DNA of 54,734 nucleotides. Source: Flavobacteriales bacterium BRH_c54 (lineage in GTDB: Bacteria; Bacteroidota; Bacteroidia; Flavobacteriales_E; Vicingaceae). The translations under genes and the position numbers were made by a program. The notes beneath the pieces are model-generated. The model was not told the origin of the DNA. It searched no databases and was given only the letters and a program-made list of their open reading frames with translations. The stretch spans positions 1-54,734 of the forward strand of contig LADZ01000059.1 in NCBI GenBank assembly GCA_000961845.1. Direction: 5' to 3'. Positions 52,119 through 54,734 of the stretch are shown one piece after another. Every line of letters begins with the position of its first letter. Position 1 is the first letter of the stretch.

Positions 52119-54734
52119 TTATCTTATTAAAGTTACGTCACCTTTTTTAGTTACCTTACTACCATCTATAAAAGTAGCTTCGAGGTAATACACAAAAACT
52201 GCTTTGTTCATATCTTTGCCTCTAAATTTACCATCCCAACCAATATCTAAACTAGTTGTTTCAAATACTTTTTCACCCCATCTGTCATAAACAAAAAAGT
52301 TTAAGTCAGCAACACCTTTACCTCTAACATAAAGTATATCATTGCTGCCATCTCCATTAGGAGAGAATATGTTTGGTACCCAAATTACATTCTCAAATTC
52401 TATAAATACAGTTACTTGGTCTGAAGCACTACAGCCATTTGAATCTACAACAATTACTGTATAAGTGATTGTTTCTTCAGGTGTACTAGTAGTAGATGGA
52501 CAAGTAGGACAGCTTAGCCAAGTTGGAGGTGTCCAAGAATAACTTCCATTAGAACCAGTTGCGTTTAAAATGGTATTATCACCTAAAGTAATAGTAACAT
52601 TGTTTCCAGCGTTAACAGTTGGTGTTGGATGTACTGTTATGGTATCGGTAATTGTATCAGAACCAAATGAGTTTGAAGCAATTAACTCAATAGAGTAAAC
52701 TCCATCAGTTCCAAAACAAATATTAGTTGGGTTTTGGTCGGTAGATGTTGAGGGACTTCCTCCATTAAAGGTCCATAACCAACTTGTCGCAGCTGTACTC
52801 ATATCAGTAAAATCAATACATTCGCCAGCACAAATTTCATTATCTGAGATAGAAAATCCTGCTGTAGGTGTTGTGCAATTGGTTACTGTAATATATGCGG
52901 TCATAGTGCTATCATCACTACCATTAGCATCTGTAACAGTTAATGAAATAGTGTAAGTTCCTGCTGCTGCAAAACAAACATTAGTTGGGTTTTGTTGATT
53001 TGAAGTTGATGGTGTTCCACCATTAAAAGTCCAACTCCACGCTGTAATTCCTCCTGTAGCTGATGAAGTACTTAAGTCTGTGAAATTAATACAATCACCC
53101 TCGCAAATATTAGTTTGCGAAGCAGAAAAATTAGCAATTGGTTGTGGTAAAGTACAATTGTTTATGTTAATAGACACAGTACTAGTATCAGGGCAAGTAC
53201 CATTAGTAGTATAAGTTACATTAAAAACACCTGCACCACTACCGGTAATATTAACTTCACCGGTAGATGTGTTAATTACACCACTATTGTCAATCGTAAA
53301 AGTACCACCAGAAGTTCCTGTAATAGTAGGAGTAGGGTTAGGGTCAGTAGTACAGAAAGTGGTAGGAGAATAACTAAACGAGGCATCATCTTGTGCGTCT
53401 ACGACAATTGAGATAGTATCAGCATCCCCACAAGAACCTGAAATAGTATAAATAATTTGATGAGTTCCTGCACCGGCAGTAGAAGGATCAAAAGTACCTG
53501 TCGAAGTGTTAGTTATCCCTGTTCCACTCCAAACTCCTCCCGGATCAACAGCTGATAAAGTTACTGAAGCGGCATTTTCGCAAAAAGGACCTGCAGCAGT
53601 AATTGTTGCATCAGCTCCTGAAGTGATGTTTATTGTTACAGTTGAAGTATCGGGACAAGTACCATTAGTAGTATAAGTTACATTAAAAACACCTGCACCA
53701 CTACCGGTAATATTAACTTCACCGGTAGATGCGTTAATTACACCACTATTGTCAATCGTAAAAGTACCACCAGAAGTTCCTGTAATAGTAGGAGTAGGGT
53801 TAGGGTCAGTAGTACAGAAAGTGGTAGGAGAATAACTAAACGAGGCATCATCTTGTGCGTCTATGACAATTGAGATAGTATCAGCATCCCCACAAGAACC
53901 TGAAATAGTATAAATAATTTGATGAGTTCCTGCACCGGCAGTAGAAGGATCAAAAGTACCTGTCGAAGTGTTAGTTATCCCTGTTCCACTCCAAACTCCT
54001 CCCGGATCAACAGCTGATAAAGTTACTGAAGCGGCATTTTCGCAAAAAGGACCTGCAGCAGTAATTGTTGCATCAGCTCCTGAAGTGATGTTTATTGTTA
54101 CAGTTGAAGTATCAGGACAAGTACCATTAGTAGTATAAGTTACATTAAAAACACCTGCACCACTACTGGTAATATTAACTTCACCGGTAGATGCGTTAAT
54201 TACACCACTATTGTCAATCGTAAAAGTACCACCAGAAGTTCCTGTAATAGTAGGAGTAGGGTTAGGGTCAGTAGTACAGAAAGTGGTAGGAGAATAACTA
54301 AACGAGGCATCATCTTGTGCGTCTATGACAATTGAGATAGTATCAGCATCCCCACAAGAACCTGAAATAGTATAAATAATTTGATGAGTTCCTGCACCGG
54401 CAGTAGAAGGATCAAAAGTACCTGTCGAAGTGTTAGTTATCCCTGTTCCACTCCAAACTCCTCCCGGATCAACAGCTGATAAAGTTACTGAAGCGGCATT
54501 TTCGCAAAAAGGACCTGCAGCAGTAATTGTTGCATCAGCTCCTGAAGTGATGTTTATTGTTACAGTTGAAGTATCGGGACAAGTACCATTAGTAGTATAA
54601 GTTACATTAAAAACACCTGCACCACTACCGGTAATATTAACTTCACCGGTAGATGCGTTAATTACACCACTATTGTCAATCGTAAAAGTACCACCAGAAG
54701 TTCCTGTAATAGTAGGAGTAGGGTTAGGGTCAGT
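52119..54734 (-). CDS. Giant repeat adhesin with PKD domains and gliding-motility-type C-terminal domain (5' end outside window)
   Basis: The reading frame is open to the window edge with no in-frame stop, so 871 C-terminal residues are visible. The GTG at 53177 is internal. From the edge inward: three and a third copies of a 154-residue module (units such as FCENAASVTLSAVDPGGVWS and FCTTDPNPTPTITGTSGGTF), then two PKD-like domains (VNFTDLS-type pieces: INFTDLSTSSATGGITAWSW and IDFTDMSTAATSWLWTFNGG), an SDGG-like strand, and the C-terminal NIFSPNGDGSNDILYVRGKG ... GDVTLIR, a type B (CHU_C-type) T9SS sorting domain. It precedes the PorP/SprF gene by 6 bases. It resembles SprB-like adhesins of gliding flavobacteria. 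Confidence 0.9.
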   Translation of the reverse strand, partial: TDPNPTPTITGTSGGTFTIDNSGVINASTGEVNITGSGAGVFNVTYTTNGTCPDTSTVTINITSGADATITAAGPFCENAASVTLSAVDPGGVWSGTGITNTSTGTFDPSTAGAGTHQIIYTISGSCGDADTISIVIDAQDDASFSYSPTTFCTTDPNPTPTITGTSGGTFTIDNSGVINASTGEVNITSSGAGVFNVTYTTNGTCPDTSTVTINITSGADATITAAGPFCENAASVTLSAVDPGGVWSGTGITNTSTGTFDPSTAGAGTHQIIYTISGSCGDADTISIVIDAQDDASFSYSPTTFCTTDPNPTPTITGTSGGTFTIDNSGVINASTGEVNITGSGAGVFNVTYTTNGTCPDTSTVTINITSGADATITAAGPFCENAASVTLSAVDPGGVWSGTGITNTSTGTFDPSTAGAGTHQIIYTISGSCGDADTISIVVDAQDDASFSYSPTTFCTTDPNPTPTITGTSGGTFTIDNSGVINTSTGEVNITGSGAGVFNVTYTTNGTCPDTSTVSININNCTLPQPIANFSASQTNICEGDCINFTDLSTSSATGGITAWSWTFNGGTPSTSNQQNPTNVCFAAAGTYTISLTVTDANGSDDSTMTAYITVTNCTTPTAGFSISDNEICAGECIDFTDMSTAATSWLWTFNGGSPSTSTDQNPTNICFGTDGVYSIELIASNSFGSDTITDTITVHPTPTVNAGNNVTITLGDNTILNATGSNGSYSWTPPTWLSCPTCPSTTSTPEETITYTVIVVDSNGCSASDQVTVFIEFENVIWVPNIFSPNGDGSNDILYVRGKGVADLNFFVYDRWGEKVFETTSLDIGWDGKFRGKDMNKAVFVYYLEATFIDGSKVTKKGDVTLIR
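53197..54734 (-). repeat. 462-bp tandem DNA repeats inside the adhesin gene
   Basis: The marker sequence GTACCATTAGTAGTATAAGT begins at 53197, 53659, 54121 and 54583, i.e. every 462 bases (154 codons). The copies differ by only a few substitutions, for example TAGATGTGTT versus TAGATGCGTT near 53270. The repeat continues past the window edge, so the real copy number is higher. Confidence 0.95.

Noticed and set aside
53175-53177. GTG at 53177 as the true start of the adhesin gene
   Set aside because: The frame continues upstream without a stop to the window edge and encodes the same type of repeats, so this GTG is internal.
53197-54734. Regularly spaced repeats as a possible CRISPR array
   Set aside because: The period is 462 bases without unique spacers, the reading frame stays open through all copies, and the encoded modules are adhesin domains.

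Overview
The window is about 54.7 kb of low-GC, gene-dense DNA from a member of the Bacteroidota, most likely Flavobacteriales. Three lines of evidence support this. There are type IX secretion (T9SS) parts: a plug protein, a PorP/SprF-like protein, and both kinds of C-terminal sorting domain. Several genes have the Bacteroidota promoter pattern (a TAnnTTTG -7 box, sometimes with an upstream TTTG) and no obvious Shine-Dalgarno sites. The metabolism fits too: a complete Na+-NQR operon, the long form of GAPDH and an SRP protein. I saw no rRNA, tRNA, CRISPR array, prophage, transposase or integrase.

Layout. 1-6507 (plus strand): the tail of a KdsC-like phosphatase, an SGNH hydrolase, an aldo/keto reductase, an SRPBCC protein, a MITE-like inverted-repeat element, a CDGSH iron-sulfur protein, a pair of acyltransferases resembling aminolipid (glycine/ornithine lipid) synthesis genes, and a GNAT protein. 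6518-13267 (minus strand): an accessory block of five single genes (DUF6629-like membrane protein, ABM-like protein, two serine hydrolases, a PHP plus SMC-like ATPase). They are separated by palindromic spacers and dispersed hairpin repeats, which makes the block look like an array of gene cassettes. 13342-16217 (minus): CysH reductase, a TauE-type sulfite exporter and the T9SS plug protein. 16435-22372 (plus): nqrABCDEF, with a recognisable promoter and a perfect terminator. 22596-27037 (plus): two sensor-type SpoIIE/PP2C phosphatases whose 3' tails recur as orphan copies nearby. 27315-29995 (minus): an acidic-tailed protein, folD and ffh. 30238-33909 (plus): a 1223-residue surface protein with a beta-barrel-like N-terminus and 17 Cys/His repeats, followed by a TPMT-family methyltransferase and a class III CoA transferase. 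35581-49529 (minus): an AHSA1-type protein, a lipoprotein in a cassette-like setting, a DUF1573 protein, an S41 protease, a HEAT protein, long GAPDH, the primary sigma factor, a DUF4442 protein, a glycosyltransferase, a DUF4846 lipoprotein, a protein with a LecA-like domain, a PD40 protein and a divergent Nramp-like transporter. 49670-50914 (plus): a secreted alpha/beta hydrolase with a T9SS sorting domain. 50997 to the window end (minus): a PorP/SprF protein and, just upstream of it, a giant adhesin that runs off the window and contains near-identical 462-bp tandem repeats.

How the genes work together. The T9SS plug, the PorP/SprF-adhesin pair and the sorting-domain hydrolase belong to one secretion and surface theme. 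The Nqr complex generates a sodium gradient. SigA, Ffh, FolD and GAPDH are housekeeping genes. The most unusual parts are the cassette-like accessory array (6518-13267), the higher-order repeat structure of the Cys/His surface protein, and the phosphatase pair with its orphan 3' tails.
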